From: Variovorax sp. KK3
GTDB lineage: Bacteria > Pseudomonadota > Gammaproteobacteria > Burkholderiales > Burkholderiaceae_C
Length of the DNA: 64,000 nucleotides
NCBI RefSeq assembly: GCF_001984055.1
Contig: NZ_LYVO01000008.1
Location: 1-64,000 of the forward strand
Direction of reading: 5' to 3'
Both the position numbers and the translations under genes were made by a program. Positions 34,246-41,641 of the stretch are shown here, piece after piece. Every line of letters begins with the position of its first letter. The first letter of the stretch is position 1. The notes under the pieces were generated by a model. That model was not told where the DNA came from. It saw nothing but the letters and a program-made list of their open reading frames with translations, and searched no databases.

Positions 34246-35031
34246 ATGCCACTGAACTACCGTCCCGCCGCCTTCGCTGCCCTCGTGCTCGTGGGCGCCA
34301 GCGCCTTCGCGCAGATGCCGCCACCACCGCCACCGCTGGCACCGCCTGGAGGTCCGGCGCCTGCAGAGCCTGTCGCGGCCGGCGAGCCATCGGCCGCCAC
34401 ACCCGTCATCACCGGCCGCATCCAGCGCTGGCTGCTCAATCCCAACGGCGAGGTCGACGGGCTGCTGCTTGCAGATGGCACGCAGGTCGCGTTTCCGCCG
34501 CACCTGTCGGCGTCCGTGCTGCAAGTGCTGAAGCCCGGCGACAGCGTGCAGGTCAACGGATGGCGCGCAGCCAACGTGCCGGTGGTGCGCGCCGAAACGC
34601 TCACCGCGACGGCCAGCAACCGCAGCGTGATCGACCAGCCGCCCGCCATCGGAACCCGTCCGCCGCCGCCGCGCGACCCGCGCGCACTCACGGCCATGAG
34701 CGCCAGCGGGCGGGTGGAGCGCGTGCTCTACACCGACCGCGGCGACGCCAACGGCGTGGTGCTCGACAGCGGCACCATCGTTCGCTTTCCGCCGCACGTC
34801 GGCATGCAGCTCGCGTCCACCTTGCAGCCGGGCAGCACGCTCCACGCCAAGGGCTGGGGCAGCCGCGGCGCGCAGGGCAGCGCGCTCGAAGCCACCGCGC
34901 TCGGCGCCACGGCCGACGGCATGCGCGAGCTGTTCGCCGGGCCCGGCGTGGAGCCGCCGCCGCCGCGCCGTCCGCATGGCCCGCGCATGCCGCGCGCCGA
35001 ACGCCCGCTGCCGCCGCCGCCGGCTTCCTGA
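34246..35031 (+). CDS. Secreted protein with two copies of an uncharacterised beta-rich module
   Basis: 261 residues. A signal peptide ends SAFAQ, followed by a Pro-rich stretch. Two related modules of about 60-70 residues follow: GRIQRWLLNPNGEVDGLLLADG...FPPHL...LKPGDSV and GRVERVLYTDRGDANGVVLDSG...FPPHV...LQPGSTL. The pattern of short strands with Gly turns looks like an OB-fold or similar small barrel, which is inference. The C-terminus is Pro/Arg-rich. AUG and GGAG lie just downstream of a sigma-54 promoter, so expression should depend on the adjacent two-component system. I do not recognise the family function. Confidence 0.75.
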   Translation: MPLNYRPAAFAALVLVGASAFAQMPPPPPPLAPPGGPAPAEPVAAGEPSAATPVITGRIQRWLLNPNGEVDGLLLADGTQVAFPPHLSASVLQVLKPGDSVQVNGWRAANVPVVRAETLTATASNRSVIDQPPAIGTRPPPPRDPRALTAMSASGRVERVLYTDRGDANGVVLDSGTIVRFPPHVGMQLASTLQPGSTLHAKGWGSRGAQGSALEATALGATADGMRELFAGPGVEPPPPRRPHGPRMPRAERPLPPPPAS

Positions 35032-35115
35032 TCGCCCCTCGTTCATCTGCTGATCCATTTCTTCTTTGCCATTTCTTCATCCGCCTCTTCTTTGCATCGA
35101 ACAAGAAAGTCCCCC

Positions 35116-35661
35116 ATGCCACATCCCCACGAAGCCATCCCCGTCTGGTCCGTCGAAGGCCGCTTCCAGCACCTGATCTACAGCCCCAAGGGCGCCGTCG
35201 AAGGCGTGCTGATCGACACCGACGGCATTTCCACGCAGTTCGTGATCGACCCGCACGACCCGTCCGTCGCCGAGCAGTTCACCGGCCTTCGCGCCGGCCA
35301 GACGCTGGTGGTCGAAGGCATCGAAGCAGGGCCGTCGCCCAAGGGCGAGCCCGCGCACACCGTCTATGCCTTCGAGCGCCTCGCCTCGGTCGACGGCAAG
35401 GAGCCCGCAACCGTGCGGCCACACGAAGAGGCCGCGGGCACCGTGGTCCGCTTCAACTATGCGAAGCACGGCGCCGCCAACGGAGTGGTGCTCGACAACG
35501 GCGACTTCATCCACACCCGCCCCGAGGGGCTCGACAGGCTCGGCCTCAAGATCGGCGACAAGGTGAAGGCCGAAGGCGCCGCCCGGCCGCTGGTCACCAG
35601 CACCGGCCGGGTGATCGAGGCGCGCAGCGTCAACGGCAAGCCGGTTGCGCCGGCCCACTGA
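35116..35661 (+). CDS. Cytoplasmic protein with two copies of the same beta-rich module
   Basis: 181 residues with no signal peptide. Two modules parallel those of the protein encoded upstream: EGRFQHLIYSPKGAVEGVLIDTDG...LRAGQTLVVEG at about residues 13-70 and AGTVVRFNYAKHGAANGVVLDNG...LKIGDKVKAEG at about 107-160. The shared frame is Gly-x-Val/Phe, aromatic-Asn/Ser-x-x-Gly, Asp/Glu-Gly-Val-Leu, then a Gly-Asp/Gln-x-Val turn. It is 84 nt downstream of the secreted paralogue, across a T/C-rich gap, and 10 nt before an MFS gene, so all three are probably one transcript. Function unknown. Confidence 0.75.
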   Translation: MPHPHEAIPVWSVEGRFQHLIYSPKGAVEGVLIDTDGISTQFVIDPHDPSVAEQFTGLRAGQTLVVEGIEAGPSPKGEPAHTVYAFERLASVDGKEPATVRPHEEAAGTVVRFNYAKHGAANGVVLDNGDFIHTRPEGLDRLGLKIGDKVKAEGAARPLVTSTGRVIEARSVNGKPVAPAH

Positions 35662-35671
35662 GGCGACGGCG

Positions 35672-36946
35672 ATGCGCGGCCGATCGAGCTCTCTGCTGGC
35701 GTTGAGCTGGCTGGCCTTCTTCATGGCCGACGTGCGCGACGGGCTGGGCCCCTTTCTCGCGACCTGGCTGCAGGAAAGCAAGGTGCAGCAGGAGCTCATC
35801 GGCTACACCATGACCGCGGGCGGCCTGGCCGCCGTGGCCATGACGCCTTTCGCGGGTGCCTGGGTCGACCGATCCAGCGCCAAGCGCGCGATGACGGTGG
35901 CTGCCGCCGTGGCCGTGCTCGGCGCGAGCGCGATCGCCTTCACCACGCTGTCGGCACCGATGCTGGTCGCATCGCAGCTCGTCACCGGCGTGGCCGGTGC
36001 GGTGCTCGCGGCCACCATGGCAGGCCTGACCCTGGGGCTGGCCCGGTCGGCCGGCTTCAAGCGGCAGACCGGCCGCAACGAGGCTTTCAGCCACGCGGGC
36101 AACATGATCTCGGCCATCGGCGCGGGGCTGGTCGCGCATCTGTTCGGCGCGCCGTGGATGCTGGCCGTGATGGGCGGCATGACGGTGGGTGCCTTGCTGT
36201 CCTTGTGGGCCATTCGCGCGTCCGACATCGATCACGAAGCCGCGCGCGGCAGCGAGCCGCAGGACGGGCCTGCGCCCGCTGCCGATGCACACGGCCATGA
36301 GCCGATCCGAGTTCTGTTGCGCAACAAGCCGCTGCTGCTCTTCGCGCTGGCCTGCGCCTTCTTCCATCTCGGCAACGCGGCAATGCTGCCTCTGCTCAAT
36401 CAGCGGCTCGCCGCCACCGTGGCCGATTCGGCGCCGCTGCTGTGGACCGGCATCGCCATCGTCGTGGCGCAGCTCACGATGATTCCGGTCGCGTTGTGGG
36501 TGGCGCGCAGCCGTCGCTTCGACGTGGCCTGGTTCGTCTACGCCGCCATCCTGGTGCTGCCGGTGCGCGGTGCGCTGGCCTATGCCTTCGCGAGCGAGTG
36601 GAACAACATCCCGGTGCAGATCCTCGACGGCCTTGCTGCCGGCGCGCTCGGCGTGGCGACGCCGCTGCTGGTGCAGCGCTTCACACGCGGCAGTGGGCGC
36701 TTCAACACGGCGCTGGGTTTCGTCATGACGCTGCAGGGCATCGGCGCCGCGCTGAGCCCGGGCATCGCGAATGCCGTGGTGGGCGCGGGCCAGCATTTCG
36801 GCATCGCGTTCGTGGTGCTGGCCGCGGCGGCGGTGCTGGCGCTGCCGATCTTCTGGATGTCGCAGCGCCTTTTCGCCGACAACGTGCCGCTTTCGAGGCC
36901 GCATGCACAACCCAGGACGGTCATTGGCAAAGTGACAAGCATGTGA
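35672..36946 (+). CDS. MFS transporter
   Basis: 424-residue inner-membrane protein with about twelve hydrophobic segments in two halves, separated by a polar loop near residues 200-220. The motif-A equivalent is GAWVDRSSAKRA in the loop after TM2. The opening LALSWLAFFMADVRDGLGPFLATWL resembles a subgroup of MFS proteins seen near two-component systems, but I cannot assign the substrate. It begins 10 nt after the duplicated-module gene, so it probably shares its regulation. Confidence 0.88.
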   Translation: MRGRSSSLLALSWLAFFMADVRDGLGPFLATWLQESKVQQELIGYTMTAGGLAAVAMTPFAGAWVDRSSAKRAMTVAAAVAVLGASAIAFTTLSAPMLVASQLVTGVAGAVLAATMAGLTLGLARSAGFKRQTGRNEAFSHAGNMISAIGAGLVAHLFGAPWMLAVMGGMTVGALLSLWAIRASDIDHEAARGSEPQDGPAPAADAHGHEPIRVLLRNKPLLLFALACAFFHLGNAAMLPLLNQRLAATVADSAPLLWTGIAIVVAQLTMIPVALWVARSRRFDVAWFVYAAILVLPVRGALAYAFASEWNNIPVQILDGLAAGALGVATPLLVQRFTRGSGRFNTALGFVMTLQGIGAALSPGIANAVVGAGQHFGIAFVVLAAAAVLALPIFWMSQRLFADNVPLSRPHAQPRTVIGKVTSM

Positions 36947-37037
36947 AAAGGCCGGACACGCGCCGGCTCGCCAGCACGAACGCGGACCAGCGGCTATGCT
37001 GGCCCACCCCTTCACTCTGCAAAAGGTCGCGACCGCC

Positions 37038-37937
37038 ATGCCGCCACGTCTTACCGCCCAGGACTTCGACCAGGAACTGCTGATTCTTTTCGATGCCTAC
37101 GTGCATGGCGACCTGGACCGCCGGGGCTTCCTGGGACAGGCGCAGAAGTTCGCCAAGGCCGGCATGACGGCCACGGCTTTGCTGGCCGCGCTGAGCCCCA
37201 ATTTCGCCGCGGGGCAGCACGTGCCGCCCAACGACGCGAACCTCAAGACCGAGCGCGTGAGCTACCCGTCGCCTTCCGGCAGCGGCACGGTGCGCGGCTA
37301 CCTGGCCCGCCCTGCGAGCACCGGCGACAGGCGCCTGCCGGCCGTGCTCGTCATCCACGAGAACCGCGGACTCAACCCGCACATCGAAGACATCGCGCGC
37401 CGCCTGGCCCTCGATGGATTCATGGCCTTCGCGCCCGATGCGCTGAGCCCGCTGGGCGGCTACCCCGGCGACGAAGACAAGGCGCGCGAAGCCTTCGCCA
37501 AGCTCGACCAGGCGCATGCTCTGCAGGATTTTCTGGCGGGCGCGGCCTGGCTCCGGTCGCGGCCCGATGCGAACGGCAAGCTCGGCGCGGTCGGCTTCTG
37601 CTACGGCGGCGGCATCGTGCACCAGCTGTCGATCCGTCTGCCGGACCTCGATGCCGGCGTGCCCTTCTACGGCAACACGCCCGCGCCGACGGAAGCGGCC
37701 AAGGTCAAGGCGCAACTGCTCGTGCAGCGCGCCGAGGTCGACGAGCGCATCAATGCGGCATGGCCGGCCTACGAGGCTGCGTTGAAGGCCGCGGGCGTGC
37801 AGTTCACGGCGTACCAGTACCCGGGCACGCAGCACGGGTTCAACAACGACACGACGCCGCGCTATGACGCGGCGGCGGCGCAGCTGGCCTGGTCGCGGAC
37901 GGTGGCGTTCCTGAAAGCGCGGTTGGGAAGCACGTGA
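37038..37937 (+). CDS. Dienelactone hydrolase family protein
   Basis: 299-residue alpha/beta hydrolase. An N-terminal extension includes a twin-arginine-like DRRGFLGQAQ at residues 27-36 followed by a hydrophobic stretch, so Tat export is possible though the twin arginines lie unusually far in. The catalytic core shows VLVIHENRGLN, the nucleophile Cys188 in GFCYGGG, and a late His in QHGFNND. The Cys nucleophile is typical of dienelactone hydrolase. A TATGCT -10-like element lies 38 nt before the ATG. Natural substrate unknown. Confidence 0.88.
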   Translation: MPPRLTAQDFDQELLILFDAYVHGDLDRRGFLGQAQKFAKAGMTATALLAALSPNFAAGQHVPPNDANLKTERVSYPSPSGSGTVRGYLARPASTGDRRLPAVLVIHENRGLNPHIEDIARRLALDGFMAFAPDALSPLGGYPGDEDKAREAFAKLDQAHALQDFLAGAAWLRSRPDANGKLGAVGFCYGGGIVHQLSIRLPDLDAGVPFYGNTPAPTEAAKVKAQLLVQRAEVDERINAAWPAYEAALKAAGVQFTAYQYPGTQHGFNNDTTPRYDAAAAQLAWSRTVAFLKARLGST

Positions 37938-37982
37938 TGGTTGATGGCGCATGCCGCTGCAGGCGATTGCAGGCGTGCGCCA

Positions 37983-38450
37983 CTACTTGCCCTGTCCGAG
38001 TTGCTGCGCGAGCAGCGCTGCCTTGTCGCGCACCAGGCCGGGCGAGCGGCCTGACTCCAACCAGATCTTCAGGTCGCACAGCACGAGGGTGAAGCCTTCG
38101 GTCGCGCCGATGGCCGTATCCGCATCGGCGAACCCGCTGGCAGCCACTGTCACCACGACGGCATTCGGTGCCTGGTCCTTGAACCGAAGATCGACATGCA
38201 CACCGTCGGACCAGTCGAAGCCGAGGTGACGGGGGCGGTCGAAGGCTTTCACGACGACCGTTTCGTGTGCGCCCGGAACCATGAATTCCCAGTCGACGGT
38301 GGCGCCTGGCGCCAACGGCCCTGAACTGCGGGCCAGCCAGAACTGCGCCAGTTGGTCGGGCTCGACGAAGGCATCGAAGGCACGCTGCGCGCTGGCGTGG
38401 ATCAGCAGTTCGGCCTTGGCGGCGGGGGTGGACGAAGAGGTCATGTTCAT
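37983..38450 (-). CDS. SRPBCC / AHSA1-type protein
   Basis: 155-residue single-domain protein of the START-like fold. The opening AELLIHASAQRAFDAFVEPDQLAQFW and the later TVDWEFMVPGA, then ATEGFTLVLCDLKIWLE, follow the usual AHSA1 order. Such proteins form a hydrophobic ligand pocket, and functions vary from chaperone activators to stress proteins. A GGAG lies upstream of the ATG at 38450; a second ATG two codons later is possible. It is divergent from the alpha/beta hydrolase at 38696. Confidence 0.85.
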   Translation of the reverse strand: MNMTSSSTPAAKAELLIHASAQRAFDAFVEPDQLAQFWLARSSGPLAPGATVDWEFMVPGAHETVVVKAFDRPRHLGFDWSDGVHVDLRFKDQAPNAVVVTVAASGFADADTAIGATEGFTLVLCDLKIWLESGRSPGLVRDKAALLAQQLGQGK

Positions 38451-38695
38451 CGAGCTCCGTGCAGGATCGAAGGGGTGGCGCCATCGTACTTCCCGTGCTG
38501 CGATGCGTGTCCATCTCTTCCGGGTGGGCGATCGCAGCGCCGGTGGACCTGCCGACCCCGGACCGTAGTCCCGGGTCCGCGAGGCTCGAACGTCGTCGGC
38601 TTCCATGTTCCTGGGACCAGCGCCTCATGGGTTGCAGCAGCGCATGGCCGAAGAATCAGCACATCGCCACAACCACTCGAGTCGAGGAAGCAACC

Positions 38696-39499
38696 ATGTA
38701 CACGTCCCATGCCTCTGCGCCTGAAGCCCGCTTGCTCTGCGTCCACGGCAGTGCGACGGTCGGTCGCTTCTGGGCTCCCCTCTTCGAAGCAATCCCGGTC
38801 CATCTCGACGTCGCGATGCCGGACCGCCTGGGCTGCAGTCGCGGCGAATGCTGGCCGGTCGGCGCACCGGCATCCTTCGAGGCCGAAGCCCGCCACCTCG
38901 AGCCGTATCTCCATGCGCATCCGGAAGGCGTTCATCTCCTCGCCCATTCCTACGGCGCTGCGGTGGCGATGGAAATCGCGCTGCGCTGGCCGCACCGCGT
39001 GCGCACCCTCACGATGTACGAGCCGAGCCGATTCGCAGTGCTGTTCCATCGCGAAGACGCCGTCGACGAGCGCGACCAGATCGTGTCGGTCGGCCGCATG
39101 CTGATCTCGTGGGTGGTCGCCGGGCGCTGGCGCGACGCGGCTTCGATGTTCGTCGACTACTGGTCGGGCCCCGGCTCGTTCCAGTCGCTCGACGAGCGCC
39201 GTCAGCAAGTCATCGTGAGCAACATGCCGAAGGTGGCGGCGGAGTTCGAGGCGGCCTTCGGCGATACGACGCCGACGGCGCGCTTCGCGCAGCTCGACAT
39301 GCCGGTGCGCTTGCTGTGCGGCAGCGCCTCGCCCGCGCCGGTGCGCCGCATCGTCGCGATCCTGGCCGACATCCTGCCGAACGCCGACGTGGTCGAGCTT
39401 CCCGGGCTCGGGCACATGGGGCCGATGACGCATGCCGCTCGCGTGCGACAGCATCTGCCCGAATGGCTCGTGCCGGCACCGGTCGGCGAGGCGGCGTGA
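38696..39499 (+). CDS. Alpha/beta hydrolase
   Basis: 267-residue hydrolase of the classic fold. The oxyanion region is LLCVHGSATVG, the nucleophile elbow is LLAHSYGAAVAMEIA, and the C-terminal His is in LPGLGHMGPMTH. The topology is like esterases and C-C hydrolases of the MhpC type, with no obvious lid insert beyond about 60 residues. It is a single gene, with a DUF3820 gene 18 nt downstream on the same strand. Substrate unknown. Confidence 0.88.
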   Translation: MYTSHASAPEARLLCVHGSATVGRFWAPLFEAIPVHLDVAMPDRLGCSRGECWPVGAPASFEAEARHLEPYLHAHPEGVHLLAHSYGAAVAMEIALRWPHRVRTLTMYEPSRFAVLFHREDAVDERDQIVSVGRMLISWVVAGRWRDAASMFVDYWSGPGSFQSLDERRQQVIVSNMPKVAAEFEAAFGDTTPTARFAQLDMPVRLLCGSASPAPVRRIVAILADILPNADVVELPGLGHMGPMTHAARVRQHLPEWLVPAPVGEAA

Positions 39500-39517
39500 A
39501 GCACGACAATCCCGCGC

Positions 39518-39742
39518 ATGGAATTGCCGCTGGACCTGTTGCTGACGACCGAAATGCCCTATGGCAAATACAAGGGAACGCCGATCGCCGACCTGCCGGG
39601 CAACTACCTGAACTGGTTCGCGCGCGAAGGATTTCCGAAGGGGCAACTCGGCCGTCTTCTCGCCTTGATGCACGAGATCGACCACAACGGCCTCAAGCAT
39701 TTGCTGGAACCGCTTCGGGAAGCGCACCGGGCCGGGCGATGA
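39518..39742 (+). CDS. DUF3820 family protein
   Basis: 74-residue protein with the highly characteristic MPYGKYKGTPIADLP segment and YLNWFAREGFPKGQLG, followed by a helical tail. The family is widespread as a stand-alone small protein and is also fused to exonuclease domains. It has been called a quorum-sensing-regulated virulence factor in Pseudomonas, but its biochemical activity is not settled. Its close spacing to the upstream hydrolase suggests co-transcription. Confidence 0.88.
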   Translation: MELPLDLLLTTEMPYGKYKGTPIADLPGNYLNWFAREGFPKGQLGRLLALMHEIDHNGLKHLLEPLREAHRAGR

Positions 39743-39812
39743 GCGGCCGCTGCCGGCGGCTGGTCGCAGCGCCGGCAGTTGCGTCGATCGACTTCAAGGG
39801 TCAACATGCCGC

Positions 39813-40169
39813 ATGGACGCCCCGTACGACATGCCGGATCCGCATCGCATTTTTTCCGCTGGCGCCATCTGGCTCATCGACTTGCCGCGCTTTCAAGTGA
39901 GGCTTGATTTCCGCGATCGACGAGAACTCGACCTGACAGTGGTCAACGGCGACAACGCCGGGTTCGCCGATCGTGTCGACTACGAGGGCAAGCTGCTGCG
40001 CGACGGGTTCGCGCTGCTGACATGGCGGGAGCACATCGGGTCCACGGTCGTGCATGTCGTGGATCTGAGCGCGCGCACCACCCATTGCTTCGTCACACCG
40101 GCCAAAGGCGACTTCATGCGCCTTTTGGGAACAGTGGCGTTCACGCACGTCGAAAAGACCCGATCCTGA
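39813..40169 (+). CDS. MoaF-like small protein
   Basis: 118-residue protein that looks like one lipocalin-like half of the MoaF family. Markers are FQVRLDFRDRRELDLTVVNGD, then LLTWREHIGSTVVHVVDLSARTTHCFVTPA. There is no signal peptide. Despite the family name, a role in molybdenum cofactor synthesis is not shown for these short forms, and no moa gene is near. The assignment rests on the TWREHxGxTVVHVxDL pattern only. Confidence 0.65.
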   Translation: MDAPYDMPDPHRIFSAGAIWLIDLPRFQVRLDFRDRRELDLTVVNGDNAGFADRVDYEGKLLRDGFALLTWREHIGSTVVHVVDLSARTTHCFVTPAKGDFMRLLGTVAFTHVEKTRS

Positions 40170-40363
40170 GGCATCTGATGCAGCATCGCGCTGCCTCCGC
40201 CTGAACGGTGACCCGCCTGCGCCGAGTCCGTGATTGCACGCGAGCGTGGCCGTTATCGATGAGATGGCACGCTGCTTGCATCGAATCCTCATCCAAGCGC
40301 GTCCTGCGGCGGAAGCGCACCGACTTGGACCGGTTGTCTCCTCCACCTCCCTTGGTGGATTTA

Positions 40364-40387
40364 CTCCCGAGGCGCAAGCCTCGGGAG
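40364..40387. terminator. Bidirectional terminator hairpin
   Basis: CTCCCGAGGC-GCAA-GCCTCGGGAG is a perfect 10-bp stem with a GCAA tetraloop, placed between a rightward gene ending at 40169 and a leftward remnant ending at 40447. CCTTCTT follows on the plus strand. It is the strongest hairpin noticed in the window. Confidence 0.75.
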
Positions 40388-40446
40388 CCTTCTTCCATCC
40401 GATCGGAAGTCAGGCCGGAGGGCAAAGGCCTCTACGTACCCCGGCG

Positions 40447-40674
40447 CTACCTGCCAGCGATGGTTAGGTGGTATGTGATGTCCTGCATGCCTCCGGCAGC
40501 GCAGCCCTGTGCGATCCAGCGAAGCTTGTGCTTGCCGGTCGAGAGCGGGTAGACGAAGAGGTAGTAGCCCTGTTCCGCGCTCGGCACCAGCGCGAGGTCA
40601 CGGGCGTAGTTCGCCACGGCAGGGTCGGTTTGCGCGCCGAAGATGTTGTTGGGCGGCAGTTGCGCATTGAACAC
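40447..40674 (-). pseudogene. 3' remnant of a secreted or surface protein gene
   Basis: The frame encodes about 75 residues ending GYYLFVYPLSTGKHKLRWIAQGCAAGGMQDITYHLTI, which reads like the C-terminal end of a longer extracellular beta-sandwich protein. The same frame stays open upstream to about 40800 with coherent residues (CHRITGPGGSP) and then degenerates. It has no proper start codon, ribosome site or signal peptide, so it is best seen as a truncated gene. Confidence 0.5.
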
Positions 40675-40814
40675 GGGTGACGGACTGCCGCCAGGCCCGG
40701 TGATTCGGTGGCAAAGCGCTTGGCCGTGCTGCGATGCACAGCTCTTTTTGTGACGTCGATTACAAGGTCTTGCGCCGATGAGGTCTGCGCGGCATGGGCG
40801 TCACGCGACGTCAA

Positions 40815-41351
40815 TCATTTCGACCGCCGCGGGCTCATCCTCGGTATCCAGCGCGGGACTGCAGCACGGAAAGCCTCGTACTCTTTTCCAAACGTCTGCA
40901 CCAGCATGGGTTCTTCGTATGCCACGACGAACACGTGGAAGAAGAGCCAGAGCAGCGCCCCATAGACGATGAGGCGCCAATCGCCCAACAGCGCCGCCTG
41001 ACCCAGGATGATGGCAGTGACCGCGACGTACATCGGATTGCGCACATGGCGGTAGAGCCCGGTCACCACGAGATTCTGGGGCGGCGCGATGGGCGCGGGA
41101 GTGCCGAGACCCAGCAGCGCGAAGCGCGCGAATGCGTCGACGAGCCCGGGCACGCCCGCGAGAATCATCACCGCGCCCAGGCCGCGTATCAGCTCCAGAC
41201 CCAGGAACGGCGGCTGCACATGCCAACCTGTGATCGACCATGGGACGAGCCCCGCGAGCGTGCACGGGGCTACCACGAAGAAAGCCGCCGAGCCCAGGAC
41301 GGCGATGGTTCGTTGCACGACGGTTCCCGACACTTGTCGCTGCGATCTCAT
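40815..41351 (-). CDS. Isoprenylcysteine carboxyl methyltransferase (ICMT/PEMT-like) family protein
   Basis: 178-residue integral membrane methyltransferase with four to five hydrophobic segments. The SAM-binding C-terminal signature is GLYRHVRNPMYVAVTAIILGQA, then VVAYEEPMLVQTFGKEYEAF, the RHPxY / EE pattern of the ICMT family in bacteria. The ATG at 41351 follows GAGGGGGT; an in-frame ATG 12 codons upstream is less likely. It is preceded by a sigma-factor remnant 10 nt away. Bacterial substrates are mostly unknown, since there are no prenylated proteins of the eukaryotic type. Confidence 0.85.
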   Translation of the reverse strand: MRSQRQVSGTVVQRTIAVLGSAAFFVVAPCTLAGLVPWSITGWHVQPPFLGLELIRGLGAVMILAGVPGLVDAFARFALLGLGTPAPIAPPQNLVVTGLYRHVRNPMYVAVTAIILGQAALLGDWRLIVYGALLWLFFHVFVVAYEEPMLVQTFGKEYEAFRAAVPRWIPRMSPRRSK

Positions 41352-41361
41352 CCCGACCCCC

Positions 41362-41523
41362 TCAGGCCGCGTACCCTCGCGACCCATCGCCTTGCAGATA
41401 CTCGCGTAGAAGAGCGCGGCCGCGATGAATACGGCTCTTGCATGCTTCGCGGGTGATGCCCAGGCGATCGGCCGCCTCGACGACGGTGAGCTGCTCCTCG
41501 ATCTGCCCGATCACAGCGAGCAT
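41362..41523 (-). pseudogene. Remnant of an ECF/sigma-70 region 4 gene
   Basis: About 53 residues read LTVVEAADRLGITREACKSRIHRGRALLREYL, a clear sigma region 4.2 helix-turn-helix with its usual SRIHRGRALL recognition helix. Region 2 and the rest of region 4 are absent, and neither an ATG at 41523 nor a TTG at 41583 has a ribosome site. It is the 3' end of a lost sigma gene that was probably once coupled to the methyltransferase gene 10 nt downstream. Confidence 0.6.
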
Positions 41524-41641
41524 CGTAGACAAGGAGGGGTGTTCGGTCGAAAAGGGTTCAACAAGGCGTCGTGGCGATAGCAACTCCCCTGCAGCAGCCT
41601 AGAGGAGGGGGGCGAACCGCCCGATGCCCGCGTTCGAGTCA

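Noticed and set aside
36991..37001. CGGCTATGCTG shared with the region before the sensor kinase (31266-31276)
   Set aside because: It could be a common -10 box, but no convincing -35 element accompanies either copy, so no promoter is called.
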